Assembly: GCF_029767005.1 (NCBI RefSeq)
Contig: NZ_JARUQR010000001.1
Location: 925,028 to 989,027 of the forward strand
Reading direction: 5' to 3'
DNA length: 64,000 nt
From: Thiomicrorhabdus sp. ZW0627
Lineage (GTDB): Bacteria; Pseudomonadota; Gammaproteobacteria; Thiomicrospirales; Thiomicrospiraceae
Shown: one piece after another, positions 19,238-29,004 of the stretch
Layout of the letters: the number at the start of each line of letters is the position of its first letter
Numbering within the stretch: the stretch's first letter is position 1
Position numbers and translations under genes: made by a program
Notes under the pieces: model-generated
Databases searched by the model: none
Told to the model about the DNA's origin: nothing
Seen by the model: the letters and a program-made list of their open reading frames with translations, nothing else

Positions 19238-19267
19238 TAAAAAAACCCCGCCAAAATGACGGGGTTT
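19238..19267 (-). terminator. Intrinsic terminator for the minus-strand lipoprotein gene
   Basis: AAACCCCG (19243-19250) pairs with CGGGGTTT (19260-19267). On the minus strand a run of eight Ts follows. It could also stop the tRNA transcript weakly from the other side. Confidence 0.8.
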
Positions 19268-19305
19268 CTTATATTCAAAATTTCTAAATTTGAAATTCGA
19301 ATCGA

Positions 19306-20295
19306 TTACTGTGCGCCTGAGACAGTCGTCGTACCAGAAGTACCAGAAGTACCAGAAGTACCAGATACAGTTACCGCATCTTCCGGAACCGTAATGGTTA
19401 CTGCAGTAAATGTTGCCGGAAGGCTATCATCTGCCGTATTCGCAGCATCCGCTGCCGTTGTTTGCGCACTAACAACAACCGTTGGAATGGTTGAGTCAGT
19501 TGGAGGCGTATAGCTAACCAAAGCCGCGTTTACATCATTCACAGCGTTATACACTGTGCTGCTTGTCGTCACAAGAGTCGACTGCAAATTAGTGTATGCA
19601 GTTGACGTAGTATCTGTAACTAGCTGAGAGGCAACGTTCTTAAGTGTTTCCGACACATAGTTTTGGGTAGAGTTCGTCCCAGTCGTGTCCGTTTTAAGAT
19701 AGTTTACAAAAGCCTTAGTAGCCAATGAGAAGTTATAACGTTCCTCTTGCGCCGTACCATCCAAAGTACCGGCATTTGTGACTCTCGAAGTAATCTCAGC
19801 CATAGACGACAACATGGTTGCAACTTGCTGAGAAACCCTAAACAAGCCCGCATCAGCAATAGGGTTAACATCCAAGCTAGTAAAAGTCGTACCATAAAAA
19901 GAGTTGACTCGTTCCAAAGCTCCAGAACCGTATACTACACCGAGTGTACTAACTGGAGTGATGTATTGTGAAGTAGACGGAGCCGCTAAAACACCATTAA
20001 ACGCCTGATTAGTAGCAGTATCAGTACCACCTTTTGCCAAAAGGTTATAGACTGTCACATCATTAGGAACATTCAACGTGAATTTTCCATCTGCCCCAGA
20101 AGTAGTACTCGCCTCACCGGCGTCACAAATGTAGTTTTTATTAACATCGGCACACACCGTTGCATCTGTAATATTCCAATCCACTACCGTACCAGTTACG
20201 GCAGTTGTAGAACTGCTTGAGCTACTGAAACAACCAGACAAAGTCAATGACCCCAAAGAGGCCAAAATAGCTGCTGAAATTAAACTTTTTTTCAT
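19306..20295 (-). CDS. Putative lipoprotein with C-terminal Ser-Gly-Thr repeats
   Basis: The product is 329 residues, starting at the ATG at 20295 with GGGGA upstream (an earlier start at 20322 would only lengthen the signal). It has a signal peptide and lipobox LSG-C22, then a serine run, and a segment ATVCADVNKNYICDAGEASTT followed by GKFTLNV. That segment resembles the calcium-type repeats and carboxypeptidase-regulatory/SdrB-like beta domains of surface lipoproteins. The rest is Thr/Ser/Ala rich. The C-terminus carries SGT repeats encoded by a 9-bp tandem repeat. No specific function is recognised. It is followed by the YjbH-like gene upstream on the same strand (49 bp away), so the two may be cotranscribed. 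Confidence 0.7.
   Translation of the reverse strand: MKKSLISAAILASLGSLTLSGCFSSSSSSTTAVTGTVVDWNITDATVCADVNKNYICDAGEASTTSGADGKFTLNVPNDVTVYNLLAKGGTDTATNQAFNGVLAAPSTSQYITPVSTLGVVYGSGALERVNSFYGTTFTSLDVNPIADAGLFRVSQQVATMLSSMAEITSRVTNAGTLDGTAQEERYNFSLATKAFVNYLKTDTTGTNSTQNYVSETLKNVASQLVTDTTSTAYTNLQSTLVTTSSTVYNAVNDVNAALVSYTPPTDSTIPTVVVSAQTTAADAANTADDSLPATFTAVTITVPEDAVTVSGTSGTSGTSGTTTVSGAQ
19331..19366. repeat. 9-bp tandem repeat GTACCAGAA, about four units
   Basis: Units begin at 19331, 19340, 19349 and 19358; the last differs in its final base. They encode Ser-Gly-Thr on the minus strand near the C-terminus of the lipoprotein. Because 9 is divisible by 3, unit gain or loss would keep frame. Confidence 0.9.
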
Positions 20296-20344
20296 GACAT
20301 TCCCCATAATTAATATAACCAAAAGCTGTTATTCAAATTTCTAC

Positions 20345-22588
20345 CTATTTTAACCACTTTTTTACTAATGATTTCAACTGTTTTTTTGTATTTTTTAAAT
20401 AAACAGGAGTCAACCTTCCGGAATCCATTACAGAGTCGTGTGGCTCGTAGGGTTGAGCGGCATAAAAACCAAAAGGTTTATACTTCGAATCCCCGATATT
20501 CGGGTTGTATGCGGCATCATACGGATCATCTGTAAGCGTCTGAATTCCATACCTCCATTTACCCTCTCCTCTCACGGTCACAGGTCCCAAAGAAAGTGCT
20601 TTTCTTGGTGTCAGTGGAACAGTCAAAGCAACATACACTTTTTCATATCCGGAATCTTCACGAATCAAACTTGCCCTAAACTGGGAATCACCAACATAGG
20701 ATTTCAACGTAAACTTAGTGGTCAAATCCTCATTAACATAAGTGCCTCGCTCTACATTCAAAGACATACCTTGTTCCGGCCAGAAATACTCATAACCGTT
20801 AAAACCGTAAAAGTAATCATCATGATAATTTGCGGCTCCCTTATCACTCCAGCTATAAGCTCCGTAGCCATAAATCTGATGACGCCCACCAAATCCGTAA
20901 TAACGCCATTCATCAATCAACTGATAGGTATTCAACCCCTCTTTCAAAGGGTGATGATATGAAACCGTATTGACAAACCCTTTAAAAGGAACCAATGTCT
21001 GCTGCAGTACGGCCTGAATGTAGTCAGAAGGAACAGCATAGCCTTCAAAGAATCCGCCTGATTCATAATGGTAGCTGTTATGCAGCAAATCCATACGATT
21101 GATACTGATTCGACCACCTTTCCACAGCTCGGAACTGACTTCCGTATTAAGCCCGAGGGAATATTGATAAACGCCAACCTCGGAACCGATTGTATTACTC
21201 AGAACCGGGGACACTTTCACAGAGACCCATTCCGTCCGCCCCTTTTCAACATCCCAATCAGACTGGCGGTCTGAAAACAGGCCAAGCTGTTCAAAGTGCG
21301 GCTCAAAATACCTAGACTTATGATTATTTGCCGGTTTTTCCAAAGCCCAATTTGGACTTAACTGAACCTTAAGCACCGGGTTTTGCTCGCTCCAAACCTC
21401 TATTTGCAAATTGGCGATCTTATTTTGATCTGCATACCCAGAACTCAAAGCAATAACTTGAGCCAAAGCATCTTGCTCACTCCAATCAAAAGCACGGTTT
21501 TGATAACGTATATATAATGTGTCTGCATCCTGCTTCGCCGCCACAAATTGCAACCCGGCATCCTCAAGGTCTTTTACCAAAGTCTGGATTGAAACCGAGT
21601 CCGCTTTCGCAAACATACCTACCTTATTTGAAGAGACTTCATCAGCAAGGTCTTTCTCAATTTTATCTTCCTTCTTTTCGAGACTTACCCGATAAAAGTC
21701 CAAATCCGGTTTATCCTGTTTACTTTTCGCAAAGTCCTCTGGAAACACTTTATATTTAACCGGGACTGAATCCACGTTCTTAGGCGAAACGTTTTCAACA
21801 GGCCTCTCCACATCCATGGATGAGGCCACTTCGGAAGCTTTCGCTCCCAGCGGAACTACGAGTGACAGTCCAACAACGGAATCCTCATCTGGCGCATCGC
21901 TCAATAAACTGGCTTGTGCATTCAGGTGAGCATGACTGCCGAAAAGATTCGATAAACGATAACGTAGTCCAGCACGCTTATATAGACCATCATATTCAGC
22001 AAGAGCGGCGAAACCATACAGCAGTTCCAATTGCACCCCACCAAAAACCCCATCCAAATGGCTGGCGTTGCTGGAGTCCGGATTACGAGCGTACCCTAAA
22101 CTGATTGAGCCAAGTTCGTTAGCCAACGTTCCAACCGCATAATACCGACGAGAATTAATCACCTTTCCCGCTATGTCCTGTCCACCAACGGCAACTTTAA
22201 AATGAGGACTGAATAGTTCAAAACTGTATTTGGCATTTCCAACCAAGTCCCGTCTATAAAAATCATTATATCTATTAGGATCCGCCCCTTGCCTATGAGA
22301 CTCATTAAGACCAACTTGAACCTCAAACCCTTTCCAGACGCCTGCTGTTACATAATAATTTTCTGCTTCCAGGTCTTTTGGGTAACCCGGAAATAAAAAG
22401 TTATTCACGCCGTAACCTAAAGCCCCATACTCAATCACTTGAGCTGTCGGCACAAGCAACAACCCTGTCGTTCCTTTAAAGCTCATTCCGCTGTTTTGGT
22501 AGATGTCTGCGCCAGAAGAGGTCGCGCAAAAAAATGAAGTGGAAAATGTTGTCAATCCAACAAAAAACTTAGATCGAAAGCCTATCAC
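20345..22588 (-). CDS. YjbH-domain outer-membrane polysaccharide protein
   Basis: This is a 747-residue exported protein of the YjbH family (outer-membrane beta-barrel proteins linked to exopolysaccharide in enterobacteria and vibrios). It has a signal peptide (to about residue 27), then the YjbH N-terminal block (MSFKGTTGLLLVPTAQV, AGVWKGFEVQVGLNES, VAVGGQDIAG). A middle periplasmic region (about 255-420) holds an acidic stretch. The C-terminal half is typical YjbH sequence (SISINRMDLL-like, GFVNTVSYHHPLKEGLNTYQ, ESGYEKVYVALTVPLTPRKA, GPVTVRGEGKWRYGIQTLTDD). Partners yjbE/F/G are not seen next to it; a lipoprotein gene follows instead. Function in polysaccharide secretion is inferred from the family. 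Confidence 0.8.
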   Translation of the reverse strand: MIGFRSKFFVGLTTFSTSFFCATSSGADIYQNSGMSFKGTTGLLLVPTAQVIEYGALGYGVNNFLFPGYPKDLEAENYYVTAGVWKGFEVQVGLNESHRQGADPNRYNDFYRRDLVGNAKYSFELFSPHFKVAVGGQDIAGKVINSRRYYAVGTLANELGSISLGYARNPDSSNASHLDGVFGGVQLELLYGFAALAEYDGLYKRAGLRYRLSNLFGSHAHLNAQASLLSDAPDEDSVVGLSLVVPLGAKASEVASSMDVERPVENVSPKNVDSVPVKYKVFPEDFAKSKQDKPDLDFYRVSLEKKEDKIEKDLADEVSSNKVGMFAKADSVSIQTLVKDLEDAGLQFVAAKQDADTLYIRYQNRAFDWSEQDALAQVIALSSGYADQNKIANLQIEVWSEQNPVLKVQLSPNWALEKPANNHKSRYFEPHFEQLGLFSDRQSDWDVEKGRTEWVSVKVSPVLSNTIGSEVGVYQYSLGLNTEVSSELWKGGRISINRMDLLHNSYHYESGGFFEGYAVPSDYIQAVLQQTLVPFKGFVNTVSYHHPLKEGLNTYQLIDEWRYYGFGGRHQIYGYGAYSWSDKGAANYHDDYFYGFNGYEYFWPEQGMSLNVERGTYVNEDLTTKFTLKSYVGDSQFRASLIREDSGYEKVYVALTVPLTPRKALSLGPVTVRGEGKWRYGIQTLTDDPYDAAYNPNIGDSKYKPFGFYAAQPYEPHDSVMDSGRLTPVYLKNTKKQLKSLVKKWLK

Positions 22589-22824
22589 CTAAATACCCTT
22601 ACAAATTCAAAGAAAATAAGATGCATTATAACGGCTTAAAATCCATCCAAATGGAAACTTAGCCAGTAAAAGCTTGATTTACAGTGCAATTAATAACACT
22701 TAACAAGCATCTAAACGAATATGAATAATTTTGAATTTAAGGTGGCCTATATTTACCTTAATATTGAAGCCTACGGCTCCAATGCAGATCAGCGTCAAAA
22801 AATGAAAAAAAATTAAAAAAGGGG

Positions 22825-22852
22825 TTGCAGGGGAAAGATATTTCCCTATAAT
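22825..22852 (+). promoter_or_regulatory. Sigma-70 promoter for tRNA-Asn
   Basis: TTGCAG (22825-22830), a 16-bp spacer and TATAAT (22847-22852) lie 34 nt upstream of tRNA-Asn. The rest of the 297-bp gap between the YjbH gene and this tRNA is AT-rich, and I see no further feature in it. Confidence 0.8.
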
Positions 22853-22885
22853 ACGCACACATCAAGCGATTGCTTGAACGACTAA

Positions 22886-22961
22886 TCCCGATTAGTTCAG
22901 TTGGTAGAACACCGGACTGTTAATCCGTATGTCGCTGGTTCGAGTCCAGCATCGGGAGCCA
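22886..22961 (+). tRNA. tRNA-Asn (anticodon GTT)
   Basis: This is a 76-nt tRNA with acceptor TCCCGAT / ATCGGGA, discriminator G and encoded CCA. The anticodon region CGGACTGTTAATCCG gives GTT, and the T-arm is GCTGGTTCGAGTCCAGC. Confidence 0.96.
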
Positions 22962-22967
22962 TATTCT

Positions 22968-23017
22968 AAAGCCAGGTATTTCATACACTTACAGTGTTTT
23001 GAAACCTGGCTTTTTTA
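22968..23017 (+). terminator. Intrinsic terminator after tRNA-Asn
   Basis: AAAGCCAGGT (22968-22977) pairs with ACCTGGCTTT (23004-23013), followed by TTTATTTT. An inner ACAC/GTGT helix extends the structure. Confidence 0.8.
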
Positions 23018-23037
23018 TTTTAAGGTCCATTTTCTTT

Positions 23038-23505
23038 TTACAAAGATAGTTTGAGCTTTTTTCCACCAGAGATTTCAAAGCCATTCTGCTCGTAAAAATG
23101 GAGTGAGGACTCAAACTCCGGTAAAGGTGGCGTTGTCACTTCCAGCCTGTGCCAGCCCTTCTGTTTTGCTAATTTGATCACGGAATCAATCAGAGCCTTA
23201 CCAATGCCTTTTCCTCGGAATTTAGATGACACATAGCACTCGGGGATTGTGCCGTATGCGCCTTGCGCATAGAGTGCATAACTTTCATAGGCTGCGATCA
23301 TGCCTACCGGCTCACCTTCCAACCAAGCTATCAATGCAAAATACTTGTCTTTACCAATCAGTTCTTTAGCCTGTTTCAATGCAGCTTCATACTCAAACTT
23401 GAAATACACTTGGTTCATCGTCGACATGATTTCATCCAACAACGCTCCCACCATTTCAACCAATACAGGAATATCTTCTGTCTTTACCTCTCGCACCTTT
23501 AACAT
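23038..23505 (-). CDS. GNAT-family N-acetyltransferase
   Basis: This is a 155-residue acetyl-CoA-dependent acyltransferase. The ATG at 23505 is chosen because GAGGGG lies just upstream. GNAT motif A is seen as CYVSSKFRGKGIGKALIDSV (R-x2-G-x-G/A, acetyl-CoA pyrophosphate loop), motif B as RLEVTTPP...FYEQNGFEISG, and the N-terminal substrate part begins LKVREVKTEDIPVLVEMV. Substrate unknown. It lies convergent to tRNA-Asn and divergent from the large sensor gene. Confidence 0.85.
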   Translation of the reverse strand: MLKVREVKTEDIPVLVEMVGALLDEIMSTMNQVYFKFEYEAALKQAKELIGKDKYFALIAWLEGEPVGMIAAYESYALYAQGAYGTIPECYVSSKFRGKGIGKALIDSVIKLAKQKGWHRLEVTTPPLPEFESSLHFYEQNGFEISGGKKLKLSL

Positions 23506-23645
23506 ACTTCCCCTCTCCAATCTAACTGATCAAATTTTTCAACACAAATCACAACCCAATCAATAACAAAAACCACACACTTAACCAGACTTTAATTTAA
23601 GATAATAATGTTGGTATTTATTAGATTGAATTCACAAGGCAAAGA

Positions 23646-26600
23646 ATGGCTGCTTCATCCCCTGGTACAACATCGCAAAACAGAGAAAAACCGTCTCGTA
23701 CCTGGTTGGTATTTTTGTTATTGATTCTAATGGTGCCTTTATTCGCCGTTACCGTCATTACAAATCACGGCCCTAAAATGCAGCAGCAAGCATTAAACAA
23801 ACTTTCAGCGATTGCCGATTTAAAAGCCAGTCAGATCGAAAACTGGCTTCATGAACAAAACAATATTGCCAAGGTTATCGCATCCAATAAAGTCTTGCTT
23901 AACCATACCGAACAACTGCTTAACGGTAATAAAGTAACCGAACAGAAAATGGTGATCGCTGAATTATTCAGCGCGTTACATCAGCTTTATAAATACAACT
24001 CCATCATCTTAATATCTCCGTATAAAGAAGTATTGGTTAAAGTGGGAGAACCTCACGAACCTTCCATAGAGAGCCTAAGAGTACAAGATAAAAGTTTAAC
24101 GCTTAAAACCATCGAACATACAGGCATCCTTATGGACAAAAACCATCCTGCTCATATGGATTATGTCATACCTCTAATCGATGAATCTAAAATTGAAGAT
24201 CCAGTTATTGCTCTTGTACTTATTCATATCGATCCGAACCAGTTCATTTTTCCGTACCTTCAGCACTGGCCAACGAACAGCGCAAGCGGCGAGACCATTT
24301 TAGTTAGAAACAACCAAGGAAAAGTTGAACATTTAACACCACTAAAAAAGCTAACCGCTGAAAGAAAAGCGGATTTAAAGCACCACACCATTACAGACCC
24401 CAACCTTCCAGCCGCAATCGCGCTGCAAAACAGAAACTCAGGAACAATGACCGGCAAGGATTATCGTGGCGTTGAGGTACTCGCTGCGTACCATCCTGTT
24501 GATGGCACCGACTGGATGCTGATTTCAAAAATGGACTTAAAAGAAGCCACACGATCGCTGCATGACCTAGTCTTTTGGATCAGTCTAATCACCCTGCTTT
24601 CCATCGTGATTGTAGGAATCGCTTTCATTATGGTTTTACAGAAACAAAGACAAGCTCAACGCTTGGAGCTATTGGCGGAAAAAAATCAAACCGAACACCT
24701 ACTCCAACATTTCTACGAACTTCCCTTTATCGGAATGGCCATCCTTGATCCCGACCATGAAAAATGGCTGAGGTTCAATTCACACCTTGCCGAAATGCTG
24801 GGATATGAATCCAAGGAGTTGATCATAAAACGTTTTTCGGACATTATTGCTCCTGAAAATCATCTTCTGCTAGAAGAAAAGTTCTCTCTAATCACAGAAC
24901 AAAACTATGACGGGTTCATTCAAGAAGTTCACCTGAGATGCAAAGATGACTGTCCCCTCCTTGGAGTTATAGATGTCAAATGCATTCGAAATGAAGACGG
25001 CAGCGTTCAGTTTTTCCTTGCGACCATTCAAGACATTACAGAGTTCACTAACCTAACCGAACAGAATCTCGCTAATCAAAATCAATTATTAACGTTAATT
25101 CACACCATACCCGATTTAGTTTGGCTCAAAGACATCAACGGCGTTTATCTAAACTGCAACCCTAGCTTCGAATCATTCTTTGGCGCTAAAGAACATGAAA
25201 TCGTCGGCAAAACCGATTATGACTTTGTAGACGAAAAACTAGCGGACTTCTTTAGAGAGCACGACCGCAATGCAATGTACCAAGACAAACCGACAGAAAA
25301 CGAAGAATGGCTTACGTTTTCAGACACTGGTTACAAGGGGCTCTTCTCAACGGTCAAAACGCCTGTAAAAGATGCTTCCGGTAACGTCATCGGAGTTCTC
25401 GGAGTCGCCCGTGACATCACCAAACGTAAAGAAGCGGAACTACAACTTGAAAGATTGACCCTCCTCTACTCCGCAATGAGCCAAATCAACGAAGCGATCG
25501 TCCGTTGCAACAACGAAGAAGACCTGTATAACAAAATCTGCGAAGTGGCTGTAAAACACGGCGGCATGAAGATGGCTTGGGTTGGAATAATTGATAAAAC
25601 TTCTCAAAAAATTCATCCAAAGGCCTATTATGGTGCACACTCCGAATACCTGAAAGAGCTGGAAATTTCAATCGATGAAAACGAACCATCCGGCCAAGGG
25701 CCTACAGGCATCGCTTTCCGTGAAAATCGGCCCTATTGGTGCCAGGATTTCCTCAATGATTCACGAACTTCCGCTTGGCATGAAAAAGGCTCTCAGGCTG
25801 GCTGGCAATCTTCCGCCGCTATCCCTCTTCACCAAAATAACAAAATCATAGGAACGCTCAACCTCTACTCTGATACGCTCGAAGCATTTGACGAACCCGC
25901 ACGAGACCTATTAATCGAAATGACGACCGACATCGGTTTTGCTCTAAACAGTTTTGCACATGAAAAAGTCCGTAAAAAAGCCGAAACTGCCAAACAGGAA
26001 GCCTTTGATCGCTTGAAAAAATTGGCAGAACGCCTTCCTGGAATGATTTATCAGTATCGGATGACTCCGGATGGTCATGTCAGCTTTCCATTTATTAGCG
26101 ACGCCCTTTATGATCTCTTCCAAATACACCCGATAGATGTAAAGGAAGATGCCAGTAAAGTTTTCGAAATTGTGCATCCCGACGATAGGCAAGAAGTAAT
26201 TGATACCATTCAAAAATCCGCAGACACTTTGACCCATTGGCACCATGAATACAGGGTTTTATTCAAAGATGGAACCATAAAATGGTTATCCGCCAACGCC
26301 ATGCCCGAAAAAGAACCTGATGGTTCAGTTCTATGGCACGGATTCACCTCGGACATCACCGAACACAAAAAAACCGAAGCGCAAATCGAACTGGCATCCA
26401 AAGTATTTGAACAGAGTCGCGAAGGCATCATGATTACCGATCCAGATAAGACCATTCTTCTGGTGAATCAGGCATTCACCGAGATTAGCGGGTACAGCGC
26501 GAATGAAGTACTCGGAAGAACTCCAGGATTCCTTGCTTCCGGCAAGCATTCTGAGCAATTCTATAAAAACATGTGGGAAACCGTAGATAACCAGGGGCAT

Positions 26601-28064
26601 TGGCAGGGCGAAGTCTGGAACCGCCGAAAAGACGGAGAAGTGTTTCCGGAGTGGCTGACCATTAGCCGAGGACTTGACGAACGTGGCAATACCACCGAAT
26701 ACATCGGCATGTTTACAGACATATCCAAAGTCAAAGAATCCGAAGAAAAAATTCAACATCTGGCGCATTACGACCCTTTGACCAACCTTGCCAACCGACA
26801 ACTGTTAATGGATCGACTACAACATGCCATCAGTGAATCAAAACGTCACAATACACCTTTGGCATTACTGTTTGTTGATCTGGATCACTTCAAGAACGTC
26901 AATGATACGTTAGGCCACCACATAGGGGATGAACTGCTGATCGAAACAGGTAGGCGCATGTCCAAACTTTTACGTGCGGAAGATACCCTGGCCCGCCAGG
27001 GCGGTGACGAATTTATTATCGTGCTGCCAGGGACGGGAGAAGACGGCTCCGCTCACGTTGCCGAAAAAATCCTTCACTCCGTTTCAGATCAAATCAAAGT
27101 GGAATCCTATGAGCTATTCATCACCCCGTCGATTGGTATTGCAGTCTTCCCGCAAGATGGTGACGACATTCATACACTGCTTAGAAATGCTGACGCAGCC
27201 ATGTACGAAGCCAAACAAGACGGACGCAACGCCTATCGGTTCTTCACAGAAGAAATGCAAGCACACTCTTCTCGTTTAATGCAGATTGAGAGCGCTTTAC
27301 GCATGGCGCTCATTAGAAATGAATTTCAACTGCATTACCAGCCGCAAGTCTGTGCCCAAACCGGTCAAATCGTTGGCGCAGAAGCTCTAATCCGCTGGCA
27401 CCACCCGGAATTGGGTAACATTTCGCCAATGGAATTCATTCCGGTTGCAGAACAAAGCGGACAGATATTAAGCATAGGGCAATGGGTGTTGCGTACTGCA
27501 CTACAACAACTTAAAACCTGGATTGATCAAGGGTTCCCACCTCTTGTCATGGCCGTCAATCTATCAGCAGTCCAATTCCGCCAAAAAGAATTGCCGGATC
27601 AAGTCCTACACATTCTCGCCGAAACCGGTGTTTCACCGAAATATCTGGAACTGGAACTGACAGAAACCGTTGCCATGTCAGATCCGGAAGCCGCCATCGA
27701 GATGATCAACAAGCTGAACGCGCACGGTATCAAAATTGCAATCGACGACTTCGGAACCGGTTACTCTTCATTGAACTATCTAAAGCGTTTCAATGCGACC
27801 AAACTCAAGATTGACAGTTCCTTTGTGCGTGACCTAACCATCGACGCGGAAGACCGTGCAATCGTCAAGGCCATCATTAGCCTGGCGCAGAACCTGGGAT
27901 TAATGACGATTGCCGAGGGGGTTGAGACAATTGAACAGTTGGAGTTTTTAAAGCAGGAACAATGCGAAGAGATTCAAGGTTACTATTTCAGCCACCCTTT
28001 AACAGCAGATGATTTTCAACAATTCCTGATTGACGACATAGCAAAAAAGAAACTAAAACACTGA
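23646..28064 (+). CDS. Large multi-PAS GAF GGDEF-EAL membrane sensor
   Basis: This is a 1472-residue cyclic-di-GMP sensor enzyme. It has an N-terminal transmembrane helix (about 20-40), a periplasmic Cache-like domain (about 45-300, with KASQIENWL), a second helix (about 305-330) and then cytoplasmic domains: PAS (about 350-465), PAS (about 480-600), GAF (about 610-775), PAS (about 790-920), PAS (about 925-1045), GGDEF (about 1050-1215) and EAL (about 1230-1465). GGDEF at 1119-1123 is intact, preceded by an RAED inhibitory site at 1110-1113 with the usual five-residue spacing. EAL at 1246-1248 and DDFGTGYSSLNYL are intact, so both activities are possible. Ligands are unknown. It is a single-gene unit. 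Confidence 0.9.
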   Translation: MAASSPGTTSQNREKPSRTWLVFLLLILMVPLFAVTVITNHGPKMQQQALNKLSAIADLKASQIENWLHEQNNIAKVIASNKVLLNHTEQLLNGNKVTEQKMVIAELFSALHQLYKYNSIILISPYKEVLVKVGEPHEPSIESLRVQDKSLTLKTIEHTGILMDKNHPAHMDYVIPLIDESKIEDPVIALVLIHIDPNQFIFPYLQHWPTNSASGETILVRNNQGKVEHLTPLKKLTAERKADLKHHTITDPNLPAAIALQNRNSGTMTGKDYRGVEVLAAYHPVDGTDWMLISKMDLKEATRSLHDLVFWISLITLLSIVIVGIAFIMVLQKQRQAQRLELLAEKNQTEHLLQHFYELPFIGMAILDPDHEKWLRFNSHLAEMLGYESKELIIKRFSDIIAPENHLLLEEKFSLITEQNYDGFIQEVHLRCKDDCPLLGVIDVKCIRNEDGSVQFFLATIQDITEFTNLTEQNLANQNQLLTLIHTIPDLVWLKDINGVYLNCNPSFESFFGAKEHEIVGKTDYDFVDEKLADFFREHDRNAMYQDKPTENEEWLTFSDTGYKGLFSTVKTPVKDASGNVIGVLGVARDITKRKEAELQLERLTLLYSAMSQINEAIVRCNNEEDLYNKICEVAVKHGGMKMAWVGIIDKTSQKIHPKAYYGAHSEYLKELEISIDENEPSGQGPTGIAFRENRPYWCQDFLNDSRTSAWHEKGSQAGWQSSAAIPLHQNNKIIGTLNLYSDTLEAFDEPARDLLIEMTTDIGFALNSFAHEKVRKKAETAKQEAFDRLKKLAERLPGMIYQYRMTPDGHVSFPFISDALYDLFQIHPIDVKEDASKVFEIVHPDDRQEVIDTIQKSADTLTHWHHEYRVLFKDGTIKWLSANAMPEKEPDGSVLWHGFTSDITEHKKTEAQIELASKVFEQSREGIMITDPDKTILLVNQAFTEISGYSANEVLGRTPGFLASGKHSEQFYKNMWETVDNQGHWQGEVWNRRKDGEVFPEWLTISRGLDERGNTTEYIGMFTDISKVKESEEKIQHLAHYDPLTNLANRQLLMDRLQHAISESKRHNTPLALLFVDLDHFKNVNDTLGHHIGDELLIETGRRMSKLLRAEDTLARQGGDEFIIVLPGTGEDGSAHVAEKILHSVSDQIKVESYELFITPSIGIAVFPQDGDDIHTLLRNADAAMYEAKQDGRNAYRFFTEEMQAHSSRLMQIESALRMALIRNEFQLHYQPQVCAQTGQIVGAEALIRWHHPELGNISPMEFIPVAEQSGQILSIGQWVLRTALQQLKTWIDQGFPPLVMAVNLSAVQFRQKELPDQVLHILAETGVSPKYLELELTETVAMSDPEAAIEMINKLNAHGIKIAIDDFGTGYSSLNYLKRFNATKLKIDSSFVRDLTIDAEDRAIVKAIISLAQNLGLMTIAEGVETIEQLEFLKQEQCEEIQGYYFSHPLTADDFQQFLIDDIAKKKLKH

Positions 28065-28134
28065 TTTTCAATCCCGGTTCCATGCAAATCGTTATAATTC
28101 ACATAACTCCCCTATTCAGCCATTTTGAGGCGTT

Positions 28135-28989
28135 ATGCTAAGCTACCTACACTCTTTTCACGCCGGTAATTTCGCCGATGTACTCAAACACACCATTTTG
28201 GTTCATACTCTAAATTACCTGACCGTAAAACCGAAACCGGTCTTTTACCTGGACACGCATTCCGGTCCCGGAGGCTTCAGTCTTGATTCGGATGAAGCGC
28301 AAAAAAACTGCGAATACCGAAACGGAATCGGACTTCTATGGGAACAAACAGGCCTGCCGGAATCGGTCAATGACTACGTCGAGTGTGTCAAAGAGTTCCA
28401 TAGACAACATCAGAGCAATTCAGAAACCTTATCGCATTACCCCGGCTCGCCATGGTTTGCGGCGCATCTTCTTCGTGAATACGACCGTTTGTCGCTTTGT
28501 GAACTGCATCCGCGTGAACAGCAAACACTTCTCAGCAACTTCAAACACGATCGCCGTATAAAAATATTCAACAAAGACGGTTTTCAAAGCGCTATCGGCG
28601 CAATGCCGCCTAAAGAGCGTCGAGGATTGGTTCTGATCGATCCGCCCTACGAAGTCAAAACCGACTATGATCGCGTGGTGGAGGTACTGATTCAATGCCA
28701 TAAGCGCTTTGCAACCGGAACCTATGCCATTTGGTATCCAGTGGTCAAACGCAAACAAATCGAAAAGATGTTGGATTCAATCAAAAACAGCGGCATCCGA
28801 AATATCCAAGTGTTTGAACTGGGACTGCAAGCGGATACTGAAGAACGAGGCATGACATCAAGCGGTATGATCCTGGTCAACCCACCTTGGACACTCATGC
28901 AGGAAATGCAAACGGCACTGCCCTTTCTAGCGGAGAAACTTGCTGGCAAAGCCGGCGTTTACAGCATCCGTCAATTAGTAGAAGAATAA
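28135..28989 (+). CDS. rlmJ: RlmJ, 23S rRNA (adenine-2030-N6)-methyltransferase
   Basis: RlmJ methylates N6 of A2030 in 23S rRNA. The 284-residue protein matches the family from its first residues (MLSYLHSFHAGNFADVLKH). It has the SAM site DTHSGPGG (40-47), the catalytic motif DPPY (169-172) and KRGMTSSGM-like ERGMTSSGMILVNPPW near the C-terminus. E. coli RlmJ is 280 residues. The stop lies 15 bp from the convergent lptG stop; no terminator hairpin is visible between them. Confidence 0.95.
   Translation: MLSYLHSFHAGNFADVLKHTILVHTLNYLTVKPKPVFYLDTHSGPGGFSLDSDEAQKNCEYRNGIGLLWEQTGLPESVNDYVECVKEFHRQHQSNSETLSHYPGSPWFAAHLLREYDRLSLCELHPREQQTLLSNFKHDRRIKIFNKDGFQSAIGAMPPKERRGLVLIDPPYEVKTDYDRVVEVLIQCHKRFATGTYAIWYPVVKRKQIEKMLDSIKNSGIRNIQVFELGLQADTEERGMTSSGMILVNPPWTLMQEMQTALPFLAEKLAGKAGVYSIRQLVEE
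28349..28356. repeat. CAGGCCTG core within rlmJ
   Basis: This is a coding copy of the palindrome, in context AACAGGCCTGCC, one of three coding copies in the window. Confidence 0.6.
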
Positions 28990-29004
28990 AGCGATTGAAT
29001 CCGG

